A DNA stretch of 64,000 nt from Microbacterium hibisci (GTDB taxonomy: Bacteria > Actinomycetota > Actinomycetes > Actinomycetales > Microbacteriaceae): positions 1 through 64,000 of the forward strand of contig NZ_JADIJC010000004.1 of the NCBI RefSeq assembly GCF_015278255.1. The letters run 5' to 3'. The stretch's first letter is position 1, and each line of letters begins with the position of its first letter. Under the pieces are notes generated by a model. That model worked only from the letters and a program-made list of their open reading frames with translations. It ran no database searches and had not been told where the DNA came from. The position numbers and the translations under genes were made by a program. Shown piece by piece: positions 27,260 to 35,262 of the stretch.

Positions 27260-28222
27260 TCAGCCCTTCAGCCCGCTCGTCGCGATGCCCTCGACGAAGT
27301 ACTTCTGGCCGAGCAGGAAGATGATCGCGATCGGGATGACCGAGATCGTCAGGCCCGCGAACAGCAGCGCGTAGTTCGTGTCGAACAGGTTCGAGACGAA
27401 GCTCTTCAGTCCGAGCTGGATGGTCCACAGGTCGGGGTTGCGCAGGTAGATGAGCGGCCCGAGGTAGTCGTTCCAGGTGCTGACGAAGGTCAGCAGGGTG
27501 AGGCTCGCGAGTGCGGGGATCGACAGCGGCAGCATGATCTTGCGCCAGATCGCGTACTCGCTGAGGCCGTCCAGTCGCGCCGCTTCGGACAGCTCCTCGG
27601 GGATCGTCTCGTAGAACTGCTTCATCAGGAACACGCCGAACGCGCCGAACGCCTGCAGCAGGATGATCGCCCACAGCGTGTTGGACACCTTGAAGTTGGA
27701 CAGCAGGATGAACTGCGGGATCATGTACGACTGCCACGGCACCGCGATCGTGCCGACGTACAGCAGGAACAGCACGTCCCGGCCACGGAACCGCATCCGG
27801 GCGAACCCGTAGGCGGCGAACGACCCGGTGAGCACCTGCAGGAACGTGACCACCACCGCCAGCAGCAGCGTGTTGCGGATCCAGACGAGCATGTTCGACT
27901 CGGTCCAGATGTCGATGTAGTTCTGCCACACGAACGTCTCGGGCAGCCACTTCACGGGCACCGAGAACACCTCGTTGGCGGTCTTGAACGACGACAGCAC
28001 CATCCACGCGAACGGCGTCAGCAGGCCGATCGCGAAGATGATCAGCGCCACATACATCGCGATGCGCGCCACCCGTCGGCCGGGGGTCATCTTCTCGGTC
28101 GGCACCTGGACCGCGGGCTCGGCGGGCTCTTCGGCCAGCTTGCGGAGGCCGCGCCGCGCGGCGGCGGGGGCGGTGTAGTCGGAGACGAGGAGCTCGGCGT
28201 CCTTCTCGATCTGCTCGGCCAT
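27260..28222 (-). CDS. Carbohydrate ABC transporter permease, MalG/CUT1 type
   Basis: 320 residues. A long cytoplasmic N-terminal tail (about 55 residues) precedes six membrane segments. The EAA loop is EELSEAARLDGLSEYAIWRKIMLPLSIPAL. The ATG at 28222 shares one base with the upstream TGA (TGATG), so translation is coupled to the MalF-like gene. It serves the second importer of the window, with the binding protein at 29313-30620; no ATPase is encoded here. Confidence 0.92.
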   Translation of the reverse strand: MAEQIEKDAELLVSDYTAPAAARRGLRKLAEEPAEPAVQVPTEKMTPGRRVARIAMYVALIIFAIGLLTPFAWMVLSSFKTANEVFSVPVKWLPETFVWQNYIDIWTESNMLVWIRNTLLLAVVVTFLQVLTGSFAAYGFARMRFRGRDVLFLLYVGTIAVPWQSYMIPQFILLSNFKVSNTLWAIILLQAFGAFGVFLMKQFYETIPEELSEAARLDGLSEYAIWRKIMLPLSIPALASLTLLTFVSTWNDYLGPLIYLRNPDLWTIQLGLKSFVSNLFDTNYALLFAGLTISVIPIAIIFLLGQKYFVEGIATSGLKG

Positions 28223-29157
28223 CAGCTGCTCCGCTTCTTGTTCCACAGGAACTGCAGGATCGTCACGATGATGCACATGAAGAACAGCGCCACCGCGGCG
28301 GCCGAGGCGTACCCGAACTGGGACTCCTCGAAGCCTTTGCGGTAGATGAACTGCGACATCACGAGGGTGGACTGACCCGGGCCGCCGTCGGTCATGACGA
28401 GGATCAGGTCGAAGATCTTGAACGAGTTGATCGTCAGCATCACGGTGACGAAGAACATGGTGGGGCGCAGGCACGGCAGGGTCACGTTGACGAACCGCTG
28501 CCAGACGCTCGCACCGTCGACGCGGGCGGCCTCGTGCAGCTCGCGGGGCACGGTCTGCAGGCCCGCGAGGAAGAGGATCATGTAGTAGCCCATGTCACGC
28601 CACGTGCCGACGATCACGACGGCGGGCATCGCCCACTCGGGCGAGGTGAGCCATCCGGGCGGGTTCTGGATGCCGATGAACCGGAGGAACTCGTTGATCG
28701 GGCCGTACTCGGGGCTGAAGAGCAGGTTCCACACCACGGCGATCGCGACGATCGAGGTGATGTAGGGGAAGAACGCGGCGGTGCGGAAGAACGCCACCCC
28801 GCGCAGCTTGTTGTTCAGCAGCAGCGCGAGACCCAGCGAGACGGCGATCGTCAGCGGGATGTGCAGCACCGAGTAGTACAACGTGTTGACGACCGAGATG
28901 CGGAAGCTGCCGTCGCCGATCAGCCGCTCGAAGTTCGCCAGCCCCACCCAGTCGGCCTTGCCGAACACGTTCCAGTTCGTGAACGCCATGTAGAACAGCA
29001 CGACGATCGGGATCAGCGTGAGCAGCCCGAAGCCGAGGAAGTTCGGAAGGATGAAGCTCCACCCGATCAGGGTGTTGCGCAGCCGCAGCTTCGAACGCCG
29101 GCGGCGCGCGGGCGGCGGCGGTGTGGCCGCAGCCTCCGTGGCGGTGATGGTCGCCAT
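28222..29157 (-). CDS. Carbohydrate ABC transporter permease, MalF/CUT1 type
   Basis: 311 residues with six membrane segments. The EAA loop is ELHEAARVDGASVWQRFVNVTLPCLRPT, followed by the typical LVMTDGGPGQSTLVMSQFIYRKGFE. The ATG at 29157 has GGAGG eight bases upstream. The 155-base gap to the binding-protein gene holds two hairpins, one a dispersed repeat. Confidence 0.92.
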   Translation of the reverse strand: MATITATEAAATPPPPARRRRSKLRLRNTLIGWSFILPNFLGFGLLTLIPIVVLFYMAFTNWNVFGKADWVGLANFERLIGDGSFRISVVNTLYYSVLHIPLTIAVSLGLALLLNNKLRGVAFFRTAAFFPYITSIVAIAVVWNLLFSPEYGPINEFLRFIGIQNPPGWLTSPEWAMPAVVIVGTWRDMGYYMILFLAGLQTVPRELHEAARVDGASVWQRFVNVTLPCLRPTMFFVTVMLTINSFKIFDLILVMTDGGPGQSTLVMSQFIYRKGFEESQFGYASAAAVALFFMCIIVTILQFLWNKKRSS

Positions 29158-29192
29158 GGCGGACCTCCAGGTGGGGAAAGAACAGGGTGGTG

Positions 29193-29229
29193 CTCGGCGG
29201 GCTCGGAAAATGCGACCGAGCCCGCCGAG
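29193..29229 (-). terminator. Intercistronic hairpin between binding-protein and permease genes
   Basis: Perfect 14-bp stem (29193-29206 with 29216-29229) and a nine-base loop. As in the first importer operon, it lies between the binding-protein and MalF-like genes and could lower permease expression or protect the upstream mRNA. Confidence 0.7.
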
Positions 29230-29239
29230 AGGAGGGGGT

Positions 29240-29306
29240 CCTTCGACAGGCTCAGGAACCGCAGCCTGGTCAGGGACGCAGTGCGGGTCCCTGAGCCTGT
29301 CGAAGG
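29240..29306. repeat. Dispersed palindromic repeat, CTTCGACAGGCTCAGG family
   Basis: Perfect 17-bp inverted arms (29240-29256 and 29290-29306) around a 33-base centre. Single arms of the same sequence occur at 58276-58297 and 59085-59103, so this is a dispersed intergenic element. It lies just after the binding-protein stop at 29313. Confidence 0.8.
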
Positions 29307-29312
29307 GAGGGA

Positions 29313-30620
29313 TCAGTCGAGGCCGACCTCGTTGGCCACGCGGTCCTGCGCCTCGGTGATCGCGTCCGAGACCGACGCCGAGCCCGACATGATCGCCGTG
29401 TGCATGTCGTTGAGGATGCCCTGGATCGCCGCCGTCTTGTTCGACGTCGGGTTCTCGGGGAACACGTCGTGCGTCGAGTAGGCGAACTTCGACAGGTCGT
29501 CGGTGGGGGCACCGTCGACGCCGAAGTACGTCTCGACGACCGCGTCGGTCAGCAGCGCCGGGGTGATGCCGATGCCGGCGAGGATCTGCGCGCCCTCTTC
29601 ACCCGCGGCGAACGCGAGGAACTTCTTCGCGGCCGCGACCTTGGACTCGTCGATCCCGGCGTTGATGCCGAAGCCGGTCGGGTCTCCGAAGGTCACCGGG
29701 GTGTTGTCGAGACCCGCGGTCGCATCGTCGGCCTGCGGGATGGGCGCGATGCCCCACTCGAAGTCGTCCGCGTCGCCCGAGGCCTGCTGGGCGATGAGCG
29801 TCGCGACGAACCACGTGCCCATGGGCAGCATGGCGGCGTTCTGCTTGCCGAACTCGCCCTGGTACGTGAGCTGGTTGGCGGCGCTGGTGTTGTAGTCGAC
29901 CTGGTCGCCTGCGTCCTGCAGCGCGAGCACGTTCTCGTAGAACGGCTCCATGTAGTCGTACTCGCCCTCGAGGATGTCGCCCTCGGCCTGCGCGTTCGCG
30001 AAGCCCTGGACGGTCGACTGCCAGCGGTGCAGGTACGTGCCCTTGGCGGCGCTGCCCGCGGCCGCGAGGCCCTCGGTCAGCGAGGCGGCGGCGTCGCCGT
30101 AGTCGTCCCACGTCCACGAGCCGTCCGGGTACTCGACACCGGCCTGGTCGAAGAGCGCCTTGTTGTAGTACAGCACCCACGAGTCGTTGCGGTAGGGCAC
30201 CGCGTAGGCCGTGCCGTCGACCTCGTACGAGGCGGCGCCGCTGATGCCGTCGGGCAGCTCGACGTCCGACACGTCGAGGAGCTGGCCGCCCTCGACGAAG
30301 GTCGGGACGAACTTGACCTCCTTCTGCGTGATGATGTCCGGGCCCGAGCCCGCGGCGAGGTCGGCGGTCAGCAGGGTGTTGTACTCGGCCGCGTCGTAGC
30401 CCTTGAGCTCGATCGTGACGTCGGGGTTCTCCTCGTGGAACGCGTCGGCGAGCGCCTGGAACTCCGGCGTCGTGTCGAGGCTCCAGCCCGAGAGGCTGAG
30501 CGTGACGGGGCCCGACGACTCCTCGGGCGCAGCAGCGTCGTCGCCGCCGCCACTGCAGCCGGCGAGAGCGAGCGTTGCGACCACGGCGATGCCGGCCGCG
30601 GCAGCGTATGAGCGCTTCAT
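29313..30620 (-). CDS. Sugar ABC transporter substrate-binding lipoprotein (CUT1)
   Basis: 435 residues. Lipoprotein signal: MKRSYAAAAGIAVVATLALAGC with Cys22, then an acidic Gly/Ala linker. The mature part is a family 1 solute-binding protein (VTLSLSGWSLDTTPEFQALADAFHEENPDV; YNKALFDQAGVEYPDGSWTWDDY). It feeds the permeases at 27260-29157. The ATG at 30620 has a strong AAAGGAG site. It lies 50 bases after the DUF2264 gene, whose product suggests a uronate- or galactose-bearing oligosaccharide as ligand. Confidence 0.92.
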   Translation of the reverse strand: MKRSYAAAAGIAVVATLALAGCSGGGDDAAAPEESSGPVTLSLSGWSLDTTPEFQALADAFHEENPDVTIELKGYDAAEYNTLLTADLAAGSGPDIITQKEVKFVPTFVEGGQLLDVSDVELPDGISGAASYEVDGTAYAVPYRNDSWVLYYNKALFDQAGVEYPDGSWTWDDYGDAAASLTEGLAAAGSAAKGTYLHRWQSTVQGFANAQAEGDILEGEYDYMEPFYENVLALQDAGDQVDYNTSAANQLTYQGEFGKQNAAMLPMGTWFVATLIAQQASGDADDFEWGIAPIPQADDATAGLDNTPVTFGDPTGFGINAGIDESKVAAAKKFLAFAAGEEGAQILAGIGITPALLTDAVVETYFGVDGAPTDDLSKFAYSTHDVFPENPTSNKTAAIQGILNDMHTAIMSGSASVSDAITEAQDRVANEVGLD

Positions 30621-30670
30621 TCTGGGGGTACTCCTTTGTGATTGCGGACCCGTCCTCGGGCCCAGGGGGT

Positions 30671-32767
30671 TTACCGGTTCGCGCCGGGGGCGGTGCCGGG
30701 GCGTGCGAGGCGACTCGTGGTCGCCGTCCCGTCCGGCCAGGTGACCGTGACGGTGGTCTGCGGGCCGTCCGCGTCGAGGGCGACGGCGGCGGCGGCGGCG
30801 GGCGATGCGAGGTCGGCCGCGGTGAGCTCGACGAGCGTGGCGGTCCACACGCCCGGCTCGACCGGGTAGGCGACGACCGGCACGGCGGCGAAGGCCCCGA
30901 GCGGGCTGGCGTCCTCGCGCGTCTCGATGCTCATCGCACCGGCACCCAGGAGGGGACGGATGCCGCTGCGCAGGTCGTTCGCGATCACAGAGGTCGCGGC
31001 ATCCGCTCGCCCTTCATCCTCATCTGAGGACGAGAGCCGAGATGAGGAGGCCGACCCGGCGTTTCGGTCCTCATTCCCGCCCAGGTCCTCAATCGGGGAC
31101 CGGGGGTGCTGGTCGGCGGCGAGCGCCCAGCCGCCGACGCGGAGGCTCAGCGCCGAGGCGTCGACGCCGGCCTCGAGCGAGTCGACGCGCGCGAGGCGCA
31201 CCTCCCACGGCCCGCGCACGAGCGAATGCACCTCGACGACGCCGGCGATGTCGACGTCGCCGGTGATGCCCGAGCCGTGGCGATGGGCCGACGGGTGCGG
31301 CGAGATCCAGTGGGCGCGCGAGACCGAGGCGGCGATGCCGACGCGGCCGCCGTCGTCCTGCACGCGCACGTCGACGAGGTCCATCGCCGCGCGGTGGGTT
31401 GCCCGCCCCTCGCCGTCGACGAGAGCGACCGACTGCTCGAGGGGCTCCTCCCACGCGCGCTGGTTCGCGAGCGGACCGGCGGCTGTGGAGTACCCGATCC
31501 GCGCGTACAGCGGCGAGTCGCCCACGAGACTGCCCTCGGCGGCGTGGTCGGTGCCGTGGTTGACGATGCGCACGATGCCGTCGGCCGGTGTGCCCGAGAT
31601 CACCCAGCCGGCGGGGCGCACGGCGCGCAGCTCGTCGCCGGTCTCGATCGGCAGCGGCGCACTCTCGGCCGCCCACACGGGATGGTCGGCGGGCAGGGCC
31701 ACGCCGAGCAGCCCCTTGACCGCCCAGTACGGCGAGCCGGGGCCGGAGTACGACTGCGCGAGCTCGCGCCACTCGTGGTGCCAGCCCATCGTGAGGACGC
31801 CGTCGTCACCCGGTACGCCGGCGGCCTCGAAGTGGGCGACCACGGCGTTCGCCGCGCGCCGCAGCTGCCCGAGGGGCACCGAGGGCACCTCGGCGAGCGC
31901 GCCGACCCAGAACGGAGCCGCGGCCGCGAACCGGTAGATGAGGCTGCGGCCCTGCACGAGCGGCGAGCCGTCGGCGCCGACGAGGGCGACGGCGTCCTGC
32001 AGGAAGCGATCGAGCCGCACGACATCGCCCGCGGTGCGTCCGTCGGCGAGCTCGTCGGCGCCCTGCATGCGCGCCCACAGCACTGGGTAGGTGTGCAGCG
32101 CCCAGCCGACGTAGTGGTCGTACGAGCGCTCGAAGCCGTCCGAGATCCAGCCGTCCTCGCGCACGAGGGCGTCGTGCAGTGCGAGGTCGTCGGCGACGTC
32201 CTGCGCCGACCACGGACCGCCGACCGAGCGCAGGAAGGTCTGCACCACGACGCGGAACCACAGCCAGTTCGTCTTCGGGTACGTCGCGTCGCCGACGACG
32301 GGCGCGAGGTAGTCGATCACCCGCTGCTGGGTGAGGGCGTCGAGCCGATCCCAGATCCAAGGGCGGGTCATGTCGAGCACGAGGGCGAGCGACGCCGCCT
32401 CGACCTTGGCCTGCCCGTGCTCGTCGGGGCGGACCCAACGGTCGGCGGCGTCGGGGTCGACACCGCTGACGATGCCGCGGCGGTAGAAGTCGGCGAGCTC
32501 CTCGGTCCCCTCCCCCCGCGCACCCGCGATACGGAAGCCGGCCAGAAGGAAGGTGCGGGCGAAGCCCTCGAGGCCGTCGACCGCGTGGCCGTAGCCGCCC
32601 TCGGCGCCCGGGAAGTGGATGCGTCCGTGGCCCGGCGATGCGAATGTGCGTGCGGTGTCGAGAAGGCGATCGGCGTACGCGAGCCATTCGTCCCGGCTCC
32701 ACTCCCGCCCACTCCAGCCGCGATCCGCGGAGATGCGCGCCGACGCGGTGGGGTGTGGGGCCGTCAC
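30671..32767 (-). CDS. DUF2264 domain protein, probable glycosidase, with intragenic repeat
   Basis: 698 residues. The N-terminal 380 residues are a DUF2264 (PF10022) alpha/alpha-toroid: WLAYADRLLDTARTFASPGHGRIHFPG, YPKTNWLWFRVVVQTFLRSVGG, GWISDGFERSYDHYVGWALHTYPVLWA and GWHHEWRELAQSYSGPGSPYWAVKGLLG. Members of this family have been placed among glycoside hydrolases acting on uronic acid-containing glycans (GH154, from memory), so an exo-uronidase role is plausible. The C-terminal part is beta-rich. There is no signal peptide. The GTG start has AAGGAG upstream. It is the first gene of the nine-gene operon. Residues about 559-583 (Ser/Asp/Glu-rich) come from an inserted palindromic element. 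Confidence 0.82.
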   Translation of the reverse strand: MTAPHPTASARISADRGWSGREWSRDEWLAYADRLLDTARTFASPGHGRIHFPGAEGGYGHAVDGLEGFARTFLLAGFRIAGARGEGTEELADFYRRGIVSGVDPDAADRWVRPDEHGQAKVEAASLALVLDMTRPWIWDRLDALTQQRVIDYLAPVVGDATYPKTNWLWFRVVVQTFLRSVGGPWSAQDVADDLALHDALVREDGWISDGFERSYDHYVGWALHTYPVLWARMQGADELADGRTAGDVVRLDRFLQDAVALVGADGSPLVQGRSLIYRFAAAAPFWVGALAEVPSVPLGQLRRAANAVVAHFEAAGVPGDDGVLTMGWHHEWRELAQSYSGPGSPYWAVKGLLGVALPADHPVWAAESAPLPIETGDELRAVRPAGWVISGTPADGIVRIVNHGTDHAAEGSLVGDSPLYARIGYSTAAGPLANQRAWEEPLEQSVALVDGEGRATHRAAMDLVDVRVQDDGGRVGIAASVSRAHWISPHPSAHRHGSGITGDVDIAGVVEVHSLVRGPWEVRLARVDSLEAGVDASALSLRVGGWALAADQHPRSPIEDLGGNEDRNAGSASSSRLSSSDEDEGRADAATSVIANDLRSGIRPLLGAGAMSIETREDASPLGAFAAVPVVAYPVEPGVWTATLVELTAADLASPAAAAAVALDADGPQTTVTVTWPDGTATTSRLARPGTAPGANR
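31017..31048. repeat. Palindromic element inside the DUF2264 gene
   Basis: Nine-base inverted arms, TCCTCATCT (31017-31025) and AGATGAGGA (31040-31048). The left arm also forms a smaller hairpin with TGAGGA, and further TCCTCA copies follow at about 31067 and 31085. The encoded stretch is low-complexity and unlike the flanking fold, which suggests an in-frame insertion. Confidence 0.55.
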
Positions 32768-32841
32768 GGGATCTCCTTCGATGCCTTGTGCCGCCGCTGA
32801 AGGAATCAGCGGAAAGCGAACGTTTGGGACTGTAGCAACCC

Positions 32842-32875
32842 GATTCGTTCATTGCAAGGCTGATTTAGATTCGTT
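32842..32875. promoter_or_regulatory. Candidate operator repeats in the divergent promoter region
   Basis: Two direct copies of GATTCGTT (32842-32849 and 32868-32875), 26 bp apart, lie in the 188-base gap between the DUF2264 operon and the heparinase-like gene, followed by TGATCG repeats at about 32878-32892. The gap is AT-richer than its surroundings. They are candidates for the DeoR-LacI hybrid regulator encoded at 35259. Confidence 0.45.
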
Positions 32876-32955
32876 ATGATCGTTTTTGATCGCTTCACTG
32901 ACGGAGCGGTCGCCATCCGTGGCAACCGCACCACGGTGATCGACGAGGAGCACCA

Positions 32956-35262
32956 GTGACGACCACGACGTTCGAAGGCGCGCTGGCGTCGGTGTACCTC
33001 CGCCAGTCGGGCACCGACATCGCGGGCTTCGAGGCGGCGCTGGCCACCCTCCTCGCCGAACCGGAGCGCGCGCTCCCCGTCGCACCCGCGACCGATCGGA
33101 CCGTGTGGGGTCCGACCGGAAGCGCCGACCCCGTCAGCGTCGCCGACATCCTCGGCCATGCTCGCGAAGACCTCGCCCGGCCGTGGGGCATCCCCCTCGC
33201 CACCGCTGCGGCGCGTCTCCACGACGACGGCGACCGCGAGGGCTGGGAGAGTGTCGTCTTCGAGCGCCAGCGCCGACTCGCACGTGCCGCGATCGCCGCC
33301 GCGCACCACCTCGACGACCCCGAGCGCGGTCCGGTGTGGCTCGGGGAGGTGCTCGACGGCGTGTGGCTCATCTGCGAGCAGACCTCATGGTGCTGGCCCG
33401 CGCACGACGACGCGTTCCGCGAGCGCGGCTCCGTGCTCCCGACCGTGACGGCGCCGTACCTCGACCTCGGGGCGGGGGAGGCCGTCGCCCTGCTGACCTG
33501 GATCGACCAGCTCCTCGGCGCCCGCCTCGACGCCCGGTATCCCGGCATCCGCTCCCGCATCCGCCGCGAGGCGCGCGTGCGCGTCTTCGAGCCGTTCGCG
33601 CGGCGCCGCGACTGGCACTGGCTGGGGCTCGACGGCGACGTCCACAACTGGAACCCATGGATCCACGGCAACGTGCTCCTCGCCGCGCTGCGCCTGCTGG
33701 ACGATCCGGCCGAGGTCGCCGAGCGCGCGCGCATCGTCGCCCTCGCGCTCGAGGGCATCGACCGCTACGTCTCGGTGCTGCCCGCCGACGGCGCGATCGA
33801 CGAGGGCTACGCGTACTGGTGGAACGGCGCCTGCCGTGCGCTCGAGGCCCTCGACCTCGTGCGCCACGCGACCGGGGGAGTGCTCGACGCCTCGGGCATC
33901 CCGGCGCTGCGCGAGACGGTCGCCTTCCCGCACCGCATGCATCTCGGCGGCGACTGGTACCTCAACCTCGCCGACGGACAGGCCCGCCCGCCCGCGGATC
34001 AGCCGTGGCACGCCCTCCATCGCGCGGCACAGACGGCGGGAGACACGGATGCCGCGGCCCACGCCGCGTCGCATCGCCGGGCAGGCATCCCCGCCGCGAC
34101 CGAGCACGAGGGATTCGGCCGCCTGCTGCGGGGCATCACCGACCCGGCGTGGGTCGGCGCGGAACAGGAGCCCTCGCCGTTCCCCCGCGATGTGTGGCTG
34201 CCCTCGACCGAGGTTCTGGTCGCCCGCGAAAACGGCGGCACCGCGGCGGGCCTCACCGTCGCCGTGAAGGGCGGCCACAACGGCGAGCACCACAATCACA
34301 ACGACGTCGGATCGTTCGTGGTGGCGTCAGACGGCGTGCCGGTGATCGTCGACGCCGGACGGCCGACCTACACGCTGCAGACCTTCGGGCCGGATCGCTA
34401 CGAGATCTGGACCATGCAGAGCGGCTGGCACAACGTGCCGGTGATCGGCGGCCTCGAGCAGAGCCCGGGCGCCGGGTTCGCCGCGTCGGCCGTCGACGCC
34501 TGGGTCGGCGCCGATGCCTCGTCGCTGTCGCTGGAGCTCTCGGGTGCATACGCCGGTGCGGCGGGGCCGTGGCAGCGCGCGGTCCGGCTCGAGCGGCCGG
34601 CGCGTCGCGTGGTCATCGAGGACGCGTGGGGCGCTCCCCGGACGATCCCGCACGCTCAAGACGTTTCGTCTGCGGGCGCTGGAGCGCCCTCCGCTCAACG
34701 ACCGGAACCCCTGCCCCCGGCCGTTGCGGGAGACGAAACGCCCCGAACCCGCGCGAACGCTCAAGACGTTTCGTCTGCGGGCACTGGAGCGCCCTCCGCT
34801 CAACGACCGCAACCCCTGCCCCCGGCCGTTGAGCGAGCGAGGAACGAGCGAGACGAAACGCCCCGGACGATCCCGCACGCTAGAGACGTTTCGTCTGCGG
34901 GCACTGGAGCGCCCTCCGCTCAACGACCGCAACCCCTGCCCCCGGCCGTTGAGCGAGCGAGGAACGAGCGAGACGAAACGCCCCGGAGCGACGCGCCCAC
35001 CCAGGTGCGGATGCTGCTCGCCGGCGACGTGCGCCGGGACGCGGCATCCGTCGTCGTCACGCCTCTCGGCGGGGCCGCACCGGTGCGCGTCTCGTGGCCG
35101 GACGGCGTCGACGCTGCGCTCGTCGTGCGCGAGCTCGACGATCCGATGCTCACCAGCGTGTGGGGGTCGCGACTCACCCGGCTCGATCTCGACGTGAGCG
35201 CGCGCGACGGCGTCGTGGTGACGGTAGAACTGGACCTGACGAACGCGGAGGACGCCCGATGA
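32956..35262 (+). CDS. Heparinase II/III-like polysaccharide lyase/hydrolase with in-frame repeat insertion
   Basis: 768 residues. Residues about 95-330 form an alpha/alpha toroid (DGVWLICEQTSWCWPAHDD; GDVHNWNPWIHGNVLLAALRLL; YAYWWNGACRALEAL). From about 400 comes the heparinase II/III C-terminal beta-sandwich with GGHNGEHHNHNDVGSFVV, whose His/Asp cluster binds metal in the family. Residues about 566-676 are repetitive Ala/Pro/Arg/Asp-rich sequence from three tandem palindromic elements; true domain sequence resumes at TQVRMLLAGDVRRDAAS. No signal peptide is seen. The GTG at 32956 has GAGGAG upstream, and the stop overlaps the regulator's ATG by four bases. Whether the inserted protein is active is unknown. 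Confidence 0.82.
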   Translation: MTTTTFEGALASVYLRQSGTDIAGFEAALATLLAEPERALPVAPATDRTVWGPTGSADPVSVADILGHAREDLARPWGIPLATAAARLHDDGDREGWESVVFERQRRLARAAIAAAHHLDDPERGPVWLGEVLDGVWLICEQTSWCWPAHDDAFRERGSVLPTVTAPYLDLGAGEAVALLTWIDQLLGARLDARYPGIRSRIRREARVRVFEPFARRRDWHWLGLDGDVHNWNPWIHGNVLLAALRLLDDPAEVAERARIVALALEGIDRYVSVLPADGAIDEGYAYWWNGACRALEALDLVRHATGGVLDASGIPALRETVAFPHRMHLGGDWYLNLADGQARPPADQPWHALHRAAQTAGDTDAAAHAASHRRAGIPAATEHEGFGRLLRGITDPAWVGAEQEPSPFPRDVWLPSTEVLVARENGGTAAGLTVAVKGGHNGEHHNHNDVGSFVVASDGVPVIVDAGRPTYTLQTFGPDRYEIWTMQSGWHNVPVIGGLEQSPGAGFAASAVDAWVGADASSLSLELSGAYAGAAGPWQRAVRLERPARRVVIEDAWGAPRTIPHAQDVSSAGAGAPSAQRPEPLPPAVAGDETPRTRANAQDVSSAGTGAPSAQRPQPLPPAVERARNERDETPRTIPHARDVSSAGTGAPSAQRPQPLPPAVERARNERDETPRSDAPTQVRMLLAGDVRRDAASVVVTPLGGAAPVRVSWPDGVDAALVVRELDDPMLTSVWGSRLTRLDLDVSARDGVVVTVELDLTNAEDAR
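34653..34984 (+). repeat. Three tandem in-frame copies of a palindromic mobile-repeat-like element
   Basis: Units lie at 34653-34744 (92 bases, lacking 15 internal bases), 34758-34864 (107) and 34878-34984 (107). Start-to-start distances are 105 and 120 bases, both multiples of three, so the reading frame is kept. Each unit opens with GACGTTTCGTCT and closes with AGACGAAACGCC (terminal inverted repeats). Each carries an inner hairpin, CGCTCAACG with CGTTGAGCG, except that the first unit has lost the right inner arm. Spacers between units 0-1 and 2-3 also share GGACGATCCCGCACGCT. Confidence 0.92.

Noticed and set aside
34653..34984. CRISPR array
   Set aside because: The repeats are about 107 bases with 13-base spacers that partly repeat, and are palindromic and in frame with a gene; there are no unique spacers and no cas genes.
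30671..35262. Frameshifted or broken genes caused by the palindromic inserts
   Set aside because: Both frames remain open to family-typical C-termini, so the genes are not called pseudogenes.
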